NCBI RefSeq assembly: GCF_050750585.1
Contig: NZ_JBOJLM010000003.1
Location: 124,001 to 188,000, forward strand
DNA: 64,000 nt
Reading direction: 5' to 3'
Source of the DNA: Salinimicrobium sp050750585
GTDB lineage: Bacteria; Bacteroidota; Bacteroidia; Flavobacteriales; Flavobacteriaceae
Shown: positions 16,210 through 25,281 of the stretch, piece by piece
Position numbering within the stretch: the first letter of the stretch is position 1
Layout: each line of letters opens with the position of its first letter
The notes under the pieces: model-generated
Database searches by the model: none
Seen by the model: only the letters and a program-made list of their open reading frames with translations
What the model was told of the DNA's origin: nothing
Position numbers and translations under genes: made by a program

Positions 16210-18411
16210 CTAGAGCTTGATAGGCTGTAGATCTAATACTTCTGCTTCAGGCTTTTCTTCTGTTATCTTATAAAAGGTATTTAACTTCAGATCATTGAAA
16301 ACCTGTTGTGTACCACTGCCGGCCCATTTTATTTTCACCTCTTTTACTTCCGAAGCATTTCCAAGTCCAATCTGCGCCCTTAAGGTAGAAGCGCCAAAAC
16401 TACCTCCGGAACTCACCGTATGAAAAATGGTGCGAGGAATACCGTCTTCCATAACTGTTACTTTGATCCTGCTGCCAATGGATGCCCTGTTCGCCTTTGT
16501 TCCTTCCAGTTTCAAGGTGATCCAGTTATGCTCATCCTGATATGGATTTAAATAGACTGAATTAAAGAAATTGTCCCCTTGATAGGCTCCTCCCATGACC
16601 ACCTGGATATCCTGGTCACCATCATTATCAAGATCTGAAAATGAGACGGCGTGCCCTTTCTGAACGTGACCCAAGCCTCCTGCAGTGGTGACATCCTGAA
16701 ATTTTTCTCCTGAATCATTTCGGAAAACCCGGTTGGGAATAATGGATTCAAAGCTCACTTCGCCAGTGCTGAGGTAGATGTCCGGAAAGCCATCATTATC
16801 TAGATCGCCGTAATTGGCGCCCATTGCATAGCCAACTTTGTTCAAACCTACTTCAGAAGAAACATCGGTAAAAACTCCATTTTTGTTCTGGTAAAGGCGC
16901 ATGGTTTCTGCCTTGTGAGGTTCCTTTTGGTAATCGCTTACTATATCGGGAACTATATTATAAAAGTTACTTCTCTTATATCCAGCCACAAAAATATCCA
17001 CCCAACCATCGTTATTGTAGTCAAATGACCAGGTAGGGAAAGTGGAAATCTTTTCTCCCAGTCCGCGTTGAGCTCCTTCTTCCTTAAAACTGATATTACC
17101 TTTTTTGTCTTTTCCCTGGTTGATAAACAATAAATTTCTTGAAGAATGTAATGTGGAGACATAAATGTCCATCCATCCATCATTGTTATAATCCCCACTG
17201 GTTGCGCCCTTGACGAAATAAGACTCTCCTTCTTTACTTACTGCAAGCCCTGCACTGGTGGTAAGATTAGAGAAAGTGCCATCTCCATTATTCCTGTAGA
17301 ATTCTGAAGGGTGAAAATTCTCCTGGCCGGACTCATTGCCAATGAACAAGTCGATCCATCCATCATTGTCAAAATCTGCCCAGGTGGCAGTCTGGGTAGG
17401 GTGAAAGGAAAGCAGGCCGGCTTCTATGGTTACATCGGTAAAGGTGTTGTCGCCGTTGTTTCTAAGCAGGGAATTAGGGTGTTTTCCCAGTTTTTCCATC
17501 CAGGCGCCACGTAGAATAAACACATCAAGGAACCCATCATTATTATAGTCGGCAGGGACCATATTCAAACCTCCTTTGACTTCTTTTAGACCTGCAGATG
17601 CAGTTTCTTCTACAAATCCACCTTTTCCATCATTGATGAAAAAATTGAGTTTTCCGGAAGGGAACCAGCTGGAAACAAGCACGTCCAAAAGATTGTCATT
17701 GTTGAAATCATCTACTATGCTGCCTCCCGAGAGATCATTGACGTTCAAGCCCAGTTTTGGAGCGATATCCTCAAATTTCTTTAAAGGGTATTCAGATTCA
17801 AAAACACTTTCGGGGATGAGCCATTTTTCGGGTACACCTTCAGGATATTCCCCCAAAGTCATGTAGGCAATATTCAGAAGCCAGCGGCTATTATAGTCCC
17901 GGGAAGTATGCTCTAAAAAATGCTCATAAAGGCCAATTGCTTTTCTGGATCCTTCGGGAGACTGATGATAACCTTCAGGATCAATTGGGATGATACAGGA
18001 GGCTGAAGCATTGTGATGATGTATACAATTTTGCTGCTCTCCCAACCGCATATAAGCGATAGCAAGTAAAGGACCTATTTTATCTTCTTCATTTGCATCT
18101 AACTGATATCGTAATTCACTTTTATTACTTGCGGCCCATAATCTTTCCAGAATCTCAATGGCCTCTTTTGTTCTGCCCGCATAAAGCAAAGCATCTGCTT
18201 TTTTAAGATTGTACCGTTCTTTTTGATTTGGTGGGGCTGCTTTGGAGAGACTATCAAAATAAGAAATCCTTATAGAAGAGGCATAAATATTTTCGGGGAT
18301 GTAAAATTGTTCTTTAGCCGATTGGTTAATGATCTCGGGCATCGTCTGCTTATCCTCACAAGAGAAAAGACACAAAAAAGAGAAGAAAAAAAAGCCTTTT
18401 AGGTACTTCAT
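16210..18411 (-). CDS. FG-GAP/VCBS repeat and ASPIC/UnbV domain lipoprotein (CRTAC1-like)
   Basis: A 733-residue lipoprotein with lipobox LFSC (Cys18), followed by EDKQ. The N-terminal part (about 40-190) is helical and TPR-like and includes the unusual motif NCIHHHNASASCIIPI. Then come seven acidic calcium-loop repeats (for example DYNNDGFLDVF, DFDNDGWIDLF, DLDNDGFPDIY), which form an FG-GAP beta-propeller, and a C-terminal ASPIC/UnbV domain (about 620-720). These modules are known from integrin-like extracellular proteins, but no biochemical role is established for this bacterial group. It is divergent from a second FG-GAP/UnbV protein and convergent with the GH3 gene. A surface or periplasmic binding function for glycans or proteins is inference from its place among utilisation genes. 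Confidence 0.85.
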   Translation of the reverse strand: MKYLKGFFFFSFLCLFSCEDKQTMPEIINQSAKEQFYIPENIYASSIRISYFDSLSKAAPPNQKERYNLKKADALLYAGRTKEAIEILERLWAASNKSELRYQLDANEEDKIGPLLAIAYMRLGEQQNCIHHHNASASCIIPIDPEGYHQSPEGSRKAIGLYEHFLEHTSRDYNSRWLLNIAYMTLGEYPEGVPEKWLIPESVFESEYPLKKFEDIAPKLGLNVNDLSGGSIVDDFNNDNLLDVLVSSWFPSGKLNFFINDGKGGFVEETASAGLKEVKGGLNMVPADYNNDGFLDVFILRGAWMEKLGKHPNSLLRNNGDNTFTDVTIEAGLLSFHPTQTATWADFDNDGWIDLFIGNESGQENFHPSEFYRNNGDGTFSNLTTSAGLAVSKEGESYFVKGATSGDYNNDGWMDIYVSTLHSSRNLLFINQGKDKKGNISFKEEGAQRGLGEKISTFPTWSFDYNNDGWVDIFVAGYKRSNFYNIVPDIVSDYQKEPHKAETMRLYQNKNGVFTDVSSEVGLNKVGYAMGANYGDLDNDGFPDIYLSTGEVSFESIIPNRVFRNDSGEKFQDVTTAGGLGHVQKGHAVSFSDLDNDGDQDIQVVMGGAYQGDNFFNSVYLNPYQDEHNWITLKLEGTKANRASIGSRIKVTVMEDGIPRTIFHTVSSGGSFGASTLRAQIGLGNASEVKEVKIKWAGSGTQQVFNDLKLNTFYKITEEKPEAEVLDLQPIKL

Positions 18412-18437
18412 ATTATAAAATGTGTATTTTACACCTC

Positions 18438-18470
18438 CAAAAATATTAAGTTTAAAACATTATTAAACAA
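18438..18470 (-). promoter_or_regulatory. promoter of the 733-residue FG-GAP gene
   Basis: On the minus strand TTG (18468-18470), 22 bp, then TATTTTTG (18438-18445), matching the Bacteroidota TTG...TAnnTTTG pattern with slightly wide spacing. It would give a leader of about 20 bases. Confidence 0.4.
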
Positions 18471-18705
18471 AACTTTACAGATGTTTGCCCTGGCAAATAT
18501 ATAATACAAATCGAACTGTAGCATTTTTGGTAGAAAAAGAGTCTGGTGTTACCGTGAATATGAATTGGCAAAAGCAGGTTTTAGATGTTGCAACCAGTCA
18601 TTCCTGAAGACTGAAAGACGAAAGGCTGGTAAAACTTCATCCTTTTTATCATTCTTGAGATAGTTCACCTGGTTTTTCTTTAAAATGAAATATTTATTTA
18701 GAAAA

Positions 18706-18720
18706 TTAGGAATTTCCTAA
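18706..18720. promoter_or_regulatory. 15-bp palindrome, possible operator
   Basis: TTAGGAATTTCCTAA is a perfect odd-length palindrome about 50 bp upstream of the 1103-residue FG-GAP gene. Its position suits a repressor or activator site. No binding protein can be named. Confidence 0.35.
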
Positions 18721-18770
18721 ATTGCATCTTAATTTAATGTTAATAATACCTCCCAAAAATAGTATTTTCA

Positions 18771-21700
18771 ATGAAGATTTTTTTTAGACTATCTGTAGTT
18801 ACTGCTTTACTTGTTCTTAGCAGTTGTAAAAAAGAGGATGAGGTTGCAACTTCTGAATCTCCTGAAACTAAAATTTTCCGCACTGTTTCTTCGGAAGAGT
18901 CCGCAATCGATTTCAGTAATAATTTAACCGAAAGTGATTCCCTCAATTACTTTAGCTATTCCTATATCTATATGGGGGGAGGGGTTGCTGCCGGAGATAT
19001 AAATAATGACGGGCTGCAGGATCTCTATTTTACCGGAAATCAGGTGCCAAATAAGCTGTATTTGAATAAAGGGAATCTTGAATTTGAAGATATAACTGAA
19101 GCTGCCGGGGTTGCCGGAGACGAACGCTGGTATACAGGGGTCACCATGGCCGATGTTAATGGAGATGGTTATTTAGACATATATCTATCTGTAGGTGGGA
19201 AGTTTGAGCCTAAGAATAATCAGCTTTTTATCAATAATGGTGACGGGACTTTTGCGGAAAAAGCCAGCGAATATGGACTTGACGATCCGGGGAATAGTGT
19301 GCAGACAACCTTTTTTGATTATGATAAGGACGGGGATCTCGATGCTTACATTGCCAATTATCCCCCAACCAGATTTGATTCTCCAAATTTCATCTACGAG
19401 TATAAAATGAAGAATGTAAGTGATTTGGAATCAGATCATTTATTGCGCAATGACGGTGGCAGGTTTACAGATGTTACAGATGAGGCCGGGGTAAGAAGCT
19501 TCGGATTATCCCTGTCTGCGACTGTAGCCGATCTTAATAATGACAGCTGGCCAGACATTTACATTTCCAATGACTTTAGCTCTCCAGATTTCTTATATAT
19601 GAACAATGGAGACGGTACTTTTAGGGAGGTAGTCAAAAAGGCCACTTCGCACACCTCTTTCTTCGGAATGGGTGTAGATATTGCCGATTATAACAACGAT
19701 GGGAATCTTGATATCTATCAGGTAGATATGTCGGCAAAAGATAACCGGCGGAAGAAGGCCAATATGGCAAGTATGAATCCCGATTTGTTTTGGAGCACAG
19801 TTGAATCTGGTTTTCATTACCAGTACATGCAGAATACGTTGCAGACCAACACCGGAGTTTTTGAAGATGATAATCCATTTTTTGCTGACCTGGCCCGTAT
19901 AACAGGATCTTCTTCTACAGACTGGAGCTGGGGGCCTCTATTTGCCGATTTTAATAATGATGGACATAAAGATCTTTTTGTTAGTAATGGAACAAGAAGG
20001 GAGATCAATAATAATGATTACTTCAATAACCTGAAGGACACCCGGGTGGTAGAAGACCAGCTGGAAAAAAGCCTTGCGATTCCTTCTGAGAAAATAGATA
20101 ATTTCATGTTTCAGAATCATGGGGATCTAAATTTTGAAATAGCCAATAAAAAGTGGGGAATAGAATATGAAGGCTGGTCCAATGGAGTTGTCTATGCAGA
20201 TTTGGATAATGATGGGGATTTGGAAATTGTTACCAATAACCTCGATGACAAGGCCTCCCTGTTTCAAAATTCAAGTTCAAATCATAACAATTATGTGCAG
20301 GTAGTATTTAAAGGTGGTGAAAATAACGCTTTTGGATTAGGAACCAGGGCTTACGTTAAGGCTAATGGAGTTGAACAAATGCAGGAACTCACTCTCACAA
20401 GAGGCTTTCAGTCTTCTGTAGCTCCTCTGCTACACTTCGGACTCGCAAAAGCTGATGTTGTTGATGAAATTAGAATCGTCTGGCCTGATGGTAAAGCTGA
20501 AACTATGAAGGATGTTGAAGCCAATCAAAGGCTGACTTTTAATTATTCAAATGCAACAGAAAAAGGAGAAGAAGTTTTTTCAGAGAGAGACCTTCTTTTT
20601 ACGACCACGAGGGATACTGTCTCTTTTCCAAAATATCAACATGTTGAAAATGAGTATAACGATTTTGATAAAGAGGTCCTTTTACCTCATCGCACTTCGA
20701 CATTTGGACCGGGTGCTGCCGTTGGGGATTTAAATGGAGATGGGAAAGAGGATTTCTTTATTGGGGCAGCTTCTACTTTTGAAGCCGGTTTGTATTTTCA
20801 AACTGCCACAGGTTTTGAGAAACAGAGCAGTTCAGCTTTTCAGATAGATAAAAAATATGAAGATCTGGGGGCATTGATTTTTGATGCTAATGAAGATGGT
20901 CACAACGATATTTATGTGGTAAGTGGTGGAAATGAATTTAAACCCGATTCAGAATTTCTGCAGGACAGGCTGTATATAAATGACGGTAAGGGTAACTTTC
21001 ACAGAGATGAAGCAGCATTACCAGAAATGCGAACCAGTGGCTCCAGAGTATATCAAGCCGATTTTGATAAGGACGGAAAACAGGATTTGCTGGTATTGGG
21101 ACGCCTGGTTCCAGGAAATTATCCTTTGCCGGCCAAGTCTTACATCTTGAAAAATATAGGTGAAAATGGGAAAGCGAAATTTCGGGACATCACAAAAAAT
21201 ATTGCTCCGGAATTTCAGTCCCTGGGGATGGCAACGAGTGCAGAAGTAGTAGATATTGATAAGGATGGATGGCAAGACATAGTTATAGTGGGAGAATGGA
21301 TGCCCATTCGGGTTTTCAAAAATTCAGAAAAGGGCTTTACAGAAATATCAGAAAAACTGGGGCTGGCAGATACTGCAGGCTGGTGGTGGAGTGTCAAATC
21401 GGGAGACTTTGATAATGACGGAGACCTTGACTTTATGGTGGGTAATCTTGGCCAGAACTATAAATATAAAGCTAATGAAGAAGAAACTTTCGACATTTAC
21501 TTTAATGATTTTGACCAGAACAACAAACAGGATATTGTACTGAGTTATTACAATGACGGGAAAAAATTTCCTTTACGGGGGCGGCAATGTTCTTCGCAGC
21601 AGATTCCCGGGATTAAGAGTAAATTTCCCGACTATCAGTCTTTCTCAACCGCAACTTTGGAGGATGTCTATACTAAAGAGGAATTGGATAATTCCCTTCA

Positions 21701-22082
21701 TTACCAGGTGAAATCTTTTTCAAGTGTTTATCTCGAAAACCGGGACGGAAAGTTTTTGCGGCATGAGCTTCCTTCTGGGGCTCAAATTTCCTCCATAAAT
21801 CAAATTCTTATAGATGATTATGATGAAGATGGGAACCTTGATGCTTTGATCGCGGGTAACCTTTTTTGGTCTGAAGTAGAGACAACAAGGAATGATGCCG
21901 GCTATGGATTATTATTGAAGGGGGATGGAACGGGTAATTTTGAAGAAGCCACTGCTTCAGAAAGTGGTTTGTTTATGCCAGGTGACGTGAAAGATATGTT
22001 GAGGATGAAAGTTGGTAATAAAAATGTTATCCTGGCTATAAAAAATGATGATGTTTTACAATTCGTTTCATTAAATAATTAA
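18771..22082 (+). CDS. large FG-GAP/VCBS repeat lipoprotein with internal ASPIC/UnbV domain
   Basis: A 1103-residue lipoprotein with lipobox LSSC (Cys19) followed by KKEDEV, compatible with surface export. About fourteen Asp-rich calcium loops are visible in two groups. Seven lie in the first half (for example DINNDGLQDLY, DVNGDGYLDIY, DYDKDGDLDAY), then an ASPIC/UnbV domain at about 500-600 (LGTRAYVKANG, LHFGLAKADVVDEIRI), then a second series (DLNGDGKEDFF, DIDKDGWQDIV, DYDEDGNLDAL). This reads as two beta-propellers joined by UnbV. Function is unknown; such proteins are common near SusCD pairs in Flavobacteriia. The following SusC/SusD pair is in the same direction but is separated by a terminator-like hairpin and its own likely promoter. 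A glycan-binding role is inferred only. Confidence 0.85.
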   Translation: MKIFFRLSVVTALLVLSSCKKEDEVATSESPETKIFRTVSSEESAIDFSNNLTESDSLNYFSYSYIYMGGGVAAGDINNDGLQDLYFTGNQVPNKLYLNKGNLEFEDITEAAGVAGDERWYTGVTMADVNGDGYLDIYLSVGGKFEPKNNQLFINNGDGTFAEKASEYGLDDPGNSVQTTFFDYDKDGDLDAYIANYPPTRFDSPNFIYEYKMKNVSDLESDHLLRNDGGRFTDVTDEAGVRSFGLSLSATVADLNNDSWPDIYISNDFSSPDFLYMNNGDGTFREVVKKATSHTSFFGMGVDIADYNNDGNLDIYQVDMSAKDNRRKKANMASMNPDLFWSTVESGFHYQYMQNTLQTNTGVFEDDNPFFADLARITGSSSTDWSWGPLFADFNNDGHKDLFVSNGTRREINNNDYFNNLKDTRVVEDQLEKSLAIPSEKIDNFMFQNHGDLNFEIANKKWGIEYEGWSNGVVYADLDNDGDLEIVTNNLDDKASLFQNSSSNHNNYVQVVFKGGENNAFGLGTRAYVKANGVEQMQELTLTRGFQSSVAPLLHFGLAKADVVDEIRIVWPDGKAETMKDVEANQRLTFNYSNATEKGEEVFSERDLLFTTTRDTVSFPKYQHVENEYNDFDKEVLLPHRTSTFGPGAAVGDLNGDGKEDFFIGAASTFEAGLYFQTATGFEKQSSSAFQIDKKYEDLGALIFDANEDGHNDIYVVSGGNEFKPDSEFLQDRLYINDGKGNFHRDEAALPEMRTSGSRVYQADFDKDGKQDLLVLGRLVPGNYPLPAKSYILKNIGENGKAKFRDITKNIAPEFQSLGMATSAEVVDIDKDGWQDIVIVGEWMPIRVFKNSEKGFTEISEKLGLADTAGWWWSVKSGDFDNDGDLDFMVGNLGQNYKYKANEEETFDIYFNDFDQNNKQDIVLSYYNDGKKFPLRGRQCSSQQIPGIKSKFPDYQSFSTATLEDVYTKEELDNSLHYQVKSFSSVYLENRDGKFLRHELPSGAQISSINQILIDDYDEDGNLDALIAGNLFWSEVETTRNDAGYGLLLKGDGTGNFEEATASESGLFMPGDVKDMLRMKVGNKNVILAIKNDDVLQFVSLNN

Positions 22083-22131
22083 TATACCTTTTAGAAGCCA
22101 TTACAAGACTGAGGGCCTTTTTAAGAGTAGA

Positions 22132-22168
22132 TTAACAAAATAATTCTTATTATTTTGTTAAAGTTTTT
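22132..22168 (+). terminator. hairpin between FG-GAP gene and second SusC
   Basis: A perfect 13-bp stem, TTAACAAAATAAT (22132-22144) with ATTATTTTGTTAA (22149-22161) and loop TCTT, followed by AAGTTTTTCC. It lies 50 bp after the FG-GAP stop. AT-only stems are weak, so it may attenuate rather than stop transcription. Confidence 0.5.
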
Positions 22169-22178
22169 CCGAAATCGA

Positions 22179-22209
22179 TTGCGAATTGGAAATGTTTTTT
22201 ATACATTTA
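22179..22209 (+). promoter_or_regulatory. possible promoter of the second SusC/SusD operon
   Basis: TTG (22179-22181), 20 bp, TACATTTA (22202-22209), close to TTG...TAnnTTTG with the last base different. It follows the hairpin and precedes the SusC start at 22237 by 27 bp. Confidence 0.4.
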
Positions 22210-22236
22210 TCCATAACTAACTTATAACCAATTAAT

Positions 22237-25200
22237 ATGATAGGAAATCGTTTAAAAAGTAGCCTGTTCTTTCTATGCTTCCTGTGCTTTGGATTTATGC
22301 CGGCCCAGGAGATCATTACAGGAACGGTTACTGATGCAACCGGTCCTCTTCCCGGTGTAAACGTGGTTCTTGAGGGAACGACCACTGGAACAGTTACAGA
22401 TTTTGATGGAAATTATACTCTTGAATTGGATGATGACCCGGGTCCAGATGCCAGGCTGATTTTTAGCTATGTGGGCTTTGAAACTCAAAGAATAGCCATA
22501 AACGACAGATCTGTTATCAATGTTAATATGGTTTCTGATGCACAGGCATTGGATGATGTAATAATAGTAGGTTACGGAACGCAATCACGAGCTGAGGTCA
22601 CTGGAGCTATTTCCAGTATAGATACAGAAGAGATAAACAGCCTGCCGGTAGCCACTGCAGAGCAGGCCTTGCAGGGTAGGGCTTCAGGTGTAACCGTTAT
22701 TAACTCTGGTGCGCCAGGGAATTCTCCTGCAGTAAGGATTAGAGGGCTTGCTACACCTAACAACAACGACCCACTATATGTTATAGATGGTGTTATAGCA
22801 GGCGGATTGGGTAGTCTTAATCCCAATGACATTCAGAACATACAGGTTTTAAAAGATGCCTCAACTACTGCTGTTTATGGTTCCAGAGGGGCAAATGGTG
22901 TGGTTTTGGTAACCACAAAATCGGGAAGAGCTTCCGATAAAGCACAGTTAAGTCTTGATGTTTATTCTGGAGTACAATTTCTTTCAAATAGGTACGATCT
23001 TCTAAATACAGATCAATACATACAGTACGCCAGGGAAATTTCAGAAACTGTTCCGCCGCGTATTACAGATCCACAATATTCAGATTTTCTTGATAATGAA
23101 ACGGACTGGCAGGATGAAATTTTTAGAACTGGAATTCTTAAAAGTATTACACTTGGTCTTTCCGGAGGTAATGAGAACAGTAATTACAGGTTTTCTGGTG
23201 GCTACCTGAATCAGGAAGGAGCTCTTATAGAAACCGAATACGAGCGTTTTAATTTTAGATCTAATAGTAATTTTACTTTTGGGAAATTGCGTTTGGGACA
23301 AACATTAAATACAGCTATTACTGTTCAAAATCCTGAAAGATCAGATGGCGGAAGATCTGTTTTGGAACACGCTATAAAATCGGCACCTTATTTAACTGTT
23401 TATAATGAGGACAACAGGGGTGGTTTTCAGGGTCCCAACACTGTAATAGATGGTCAGGATGCTGCAAACCCGGTTCGGGTGCAAACTTTAGGAAACGCTG
23501 CAAATAAAGGAATTACTCTTTTAGGAAGCCTTTTTGCGGAATATGAAATAATTGACGGGCTTATTTTTAAAAGTCAGGCAGGTTTAGATTACTATAAGTA
23601 TAATAATAACATTTTTATTCCTTCTTTTGATGATGACAGCGATGGATCAACTGGTGCAATTAATTATGCGCAAATCACTAAAAACAGTGGTACCAATCAA
23701 TCCTTAACCCTTACCAATAGTTTAAACTATAAGTTCGAAGTTGCAGATTTGCACAATTTTGAAATTCTCGTTTTAGCAGAAGATCAAAGAATTGATGGTG
23801 AGAGTCTTGATGCAAGCAGCCAGAATAATATTACCGATGAGGTAGAGGAGTTATCATTAAACCAGGCAGGATTGTCTTCAGAGTCTTTCGAATACAGGAG
23901 GATTGGATATTTAGGTCGTGTGAATTATAATTATGATCAAAGATATTTACTTGCGGGATCTTTCCGTAGAGATGCTTCGTCACGCTTTGGTGCCAATAAT
24001 CGTTGGGGTGATTTCTGGTCTGTTGCTGCAGGATGGAATGTGGCTAAGGAGAGTTTCATGGAAGGTTCAAACATCAACAACCTGAAAATCCGCGGAAGTT
24101 GGGGTACGACGGGTAATGACCTTATTGGGAACTATCGTTATTCTACATCCCTGGTAACAAGTTTTCTTTACCCAATTGAAACTGCAGCCGTTGAGGGTAC
24201 TACAGCTGAAGGTCTTGGAAACCAAAATTTGAAGTGGGAGGAGGTAACTATGAAAAATATAGGGGTAGACATTGGTATCTTTAATAATACTTTTACCGCA
24301 TCCCTGGAATATTATAGTAACCGTAGTGATGATCTTCTTTATGAATTACCATTGCCGCTTAGTTTAGGCTATAATGTTCCTACTATAGCCTCCAATGTTG
24401 GTTCTGTGGAAACAAAGGGTTTTGAGGCCGATCTTGGCTACAATGATTATGAAGGTGAATTTACCTGGTCTGCTAATTTAAATCTGGGAACCAGCAAAAA
24501 TGAGGTGCTTTCAATTGGAAACCTATCTGAAGTTCCAGGAGGATTTTTTGAAAACGAATATCTTACCAGGATTGCCCCGGGAGAAGCTTTATTTCATTTT
24601 TATGGTTTAAAGACCGATGGTATCTATCAGAACCAGGCCGAAGTTGATGCAGTATTTACAGCGAATCCAGAGCAAACCGCTATACAACCAGGAGATATCC
24701 GTTTTGTGGACATCAACGGAGATGGTAATATCACAGCTGACGACAAAACCGTAATAGGTAATCCTTATCCAACACTTACTATGGGGCTTAATTTAAGTGC
24801 CCAGTATAAGAATTTTGATGCCTCCATATTTATTCAGGGAGCTTATGGACAGGATATCTATAATACCAATATATATGACCTTGAAGGTATGCCAAGACTT
24901 TTCAACAGCGGCGTAGCTGTCCTGGATAGATGGACTGGGCCAGGAACCTCAAATACGATTCCTCGTGCTTTGGGTGCTCCTCAAAACCTCTATGCTTCAG
25001 ACCGTTTTATAGAGGATGGATCTTACACCAGGCTTAAAAACATAAATATTGGGTATACTTTTGATGAAGATGTGTTTGGTGATTCAGTCGCTAATCTTAG
25101 GATTTATGTGAGTGGGCAAAACCTGATCACCCTTACTGATTATTCTGGGTTGGATCCCGAAATAGGTGTTGATAATGTATTGTTCCAGGGAGCCGGAGCT

Positions 25201-25269
25201 ATTGGTATTGACAGAGGATTATATCCCCAGCCAACTTCAATAACTTTTGGTGTTCAATTAGGATTTTAA
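22237..25269 (+). CDS. SusC-like TonB-dependent outer-membrane receptor (second copy)
   Basis: A 1010-residue SusC/RagA transporter: signal peptide ending near FMPAQ (residue 23), carboxypeptidase-like domain with PLPGVNVVLEGTTTG and TDFDGNYTL (about 26-100), DDVIIVGYGTQSR, plug with VRIRGLATP and LYVIDGVIAG (about 110-230), then the barrel ending in TSITFGVQLGF. It would import an oligosaccharide with the SusD encoded 12 bp downstream. It is diverged from the first SusC of the window, so the two systems probably take different ligands. The segment that follows the plug (SLDVYSGVQF) and the RFVDINGDGNITADDKTVIGNP loop near residue 825 are typical of the family. Ligand unknown. Confidence 0.95.
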   Translation: MIGNRLKSSLFFLCFLCFGFMPAQEIITGTVTDATGPLPGVNVVLEGTTTGTVTDFDGNYTLELDDDPGPDARLIFSYVGFETQRIAINDRSVINVNMVSDAQALDDVIIVGYGTQSRAEVTGAISSIDTEEINSLPVATAEQALQGRASGVTVINSGAPGNSPAVRIRGLATPNNNDPLYVIDGVIAGGLGSLNPNDIQNIQVLKDASTTAVYGSRGANGVVLVTTKSGRASDKAQLSLDVYSGVQFLSNRYDLLNTDQYIQYAREISETVPPRITDPQYSDFLDNETDWQDEIFRTGILKSITLGLSGGNENSNYRFSGGYLNQEGALIETEYERFNFRSNSNFTFGKLRLGQTLNTAITVQNPERSDGGRSVLEHAIKSAPYLTVYNEDNRGGFQGPNTVIDGQDAANPVRVQTLGNAANKGITLLGSLFAEYEIIDGLIFKSQAGLDYYKYNNNIFIPSFDDDSDGSTGAINYAQITKNSGTNQSLTLTNSLNYKFEVADLHNFEILVLAEDQRIDGESLDASSQNNITDEVEELSLNQAGLSSESFEYRRIGYLGRVNYNYDQRYLLAGSFRRDASSRFGANNRWGDFWSVAAGWNVAKESFMEGSNINNLKIRGSWGTTGNDLIGNYRYSTSLVTSFLYPIETAAVEGTTAEGLGNQNLKWEEVTMKNIGVDIGIFNNTFTASLEYYSNRSDDLLYELPLPLSLGYNVPTIASNVGSVETKGFEADLGYNDYEGEFTWSANLNLGTSKNEVLSIGNLSEVPGGFFENEYLTRIAPGEALFHFYGLKTDGIYQNQAEVDAVFTANPEQTAIQPGDIRFVDINGDGNITADDKTVIGNPYPTLTMGLNLSAQYKNFDASIFIQGAYGQDIYNTNIYDLEGMPRLFNSGVAVLDRWTGPGTSNTIPRALGAPQNLYASDRFIEDGSYTRLKNINIGYTFDEDVFGDSVANLRIYVSGQNLITLTDYSGLDPEIGVDNVLFQGAGAIGIDRGLYPQPTSITFGVQLGF

Positions 25270-25281
25270 AAAAGAGCAATT

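Larger units (their letters stand above)
18412..18770. other. divergent control region between the two FG-GAP genes
   Basis: These 359 bp have no coding content that I can support. They contain a probable minus-strand promoter (18438-18470), a dyad TTTGCC-CT-GGCAAA at 18484-18497, and a 15-bp perfect palindrome TTAGGAATTTCCTAA at 18706-18720, about 50 bp before the start of the plus-strand gene. No clear promoter for the plus strand was found. Confidence 0.5.
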
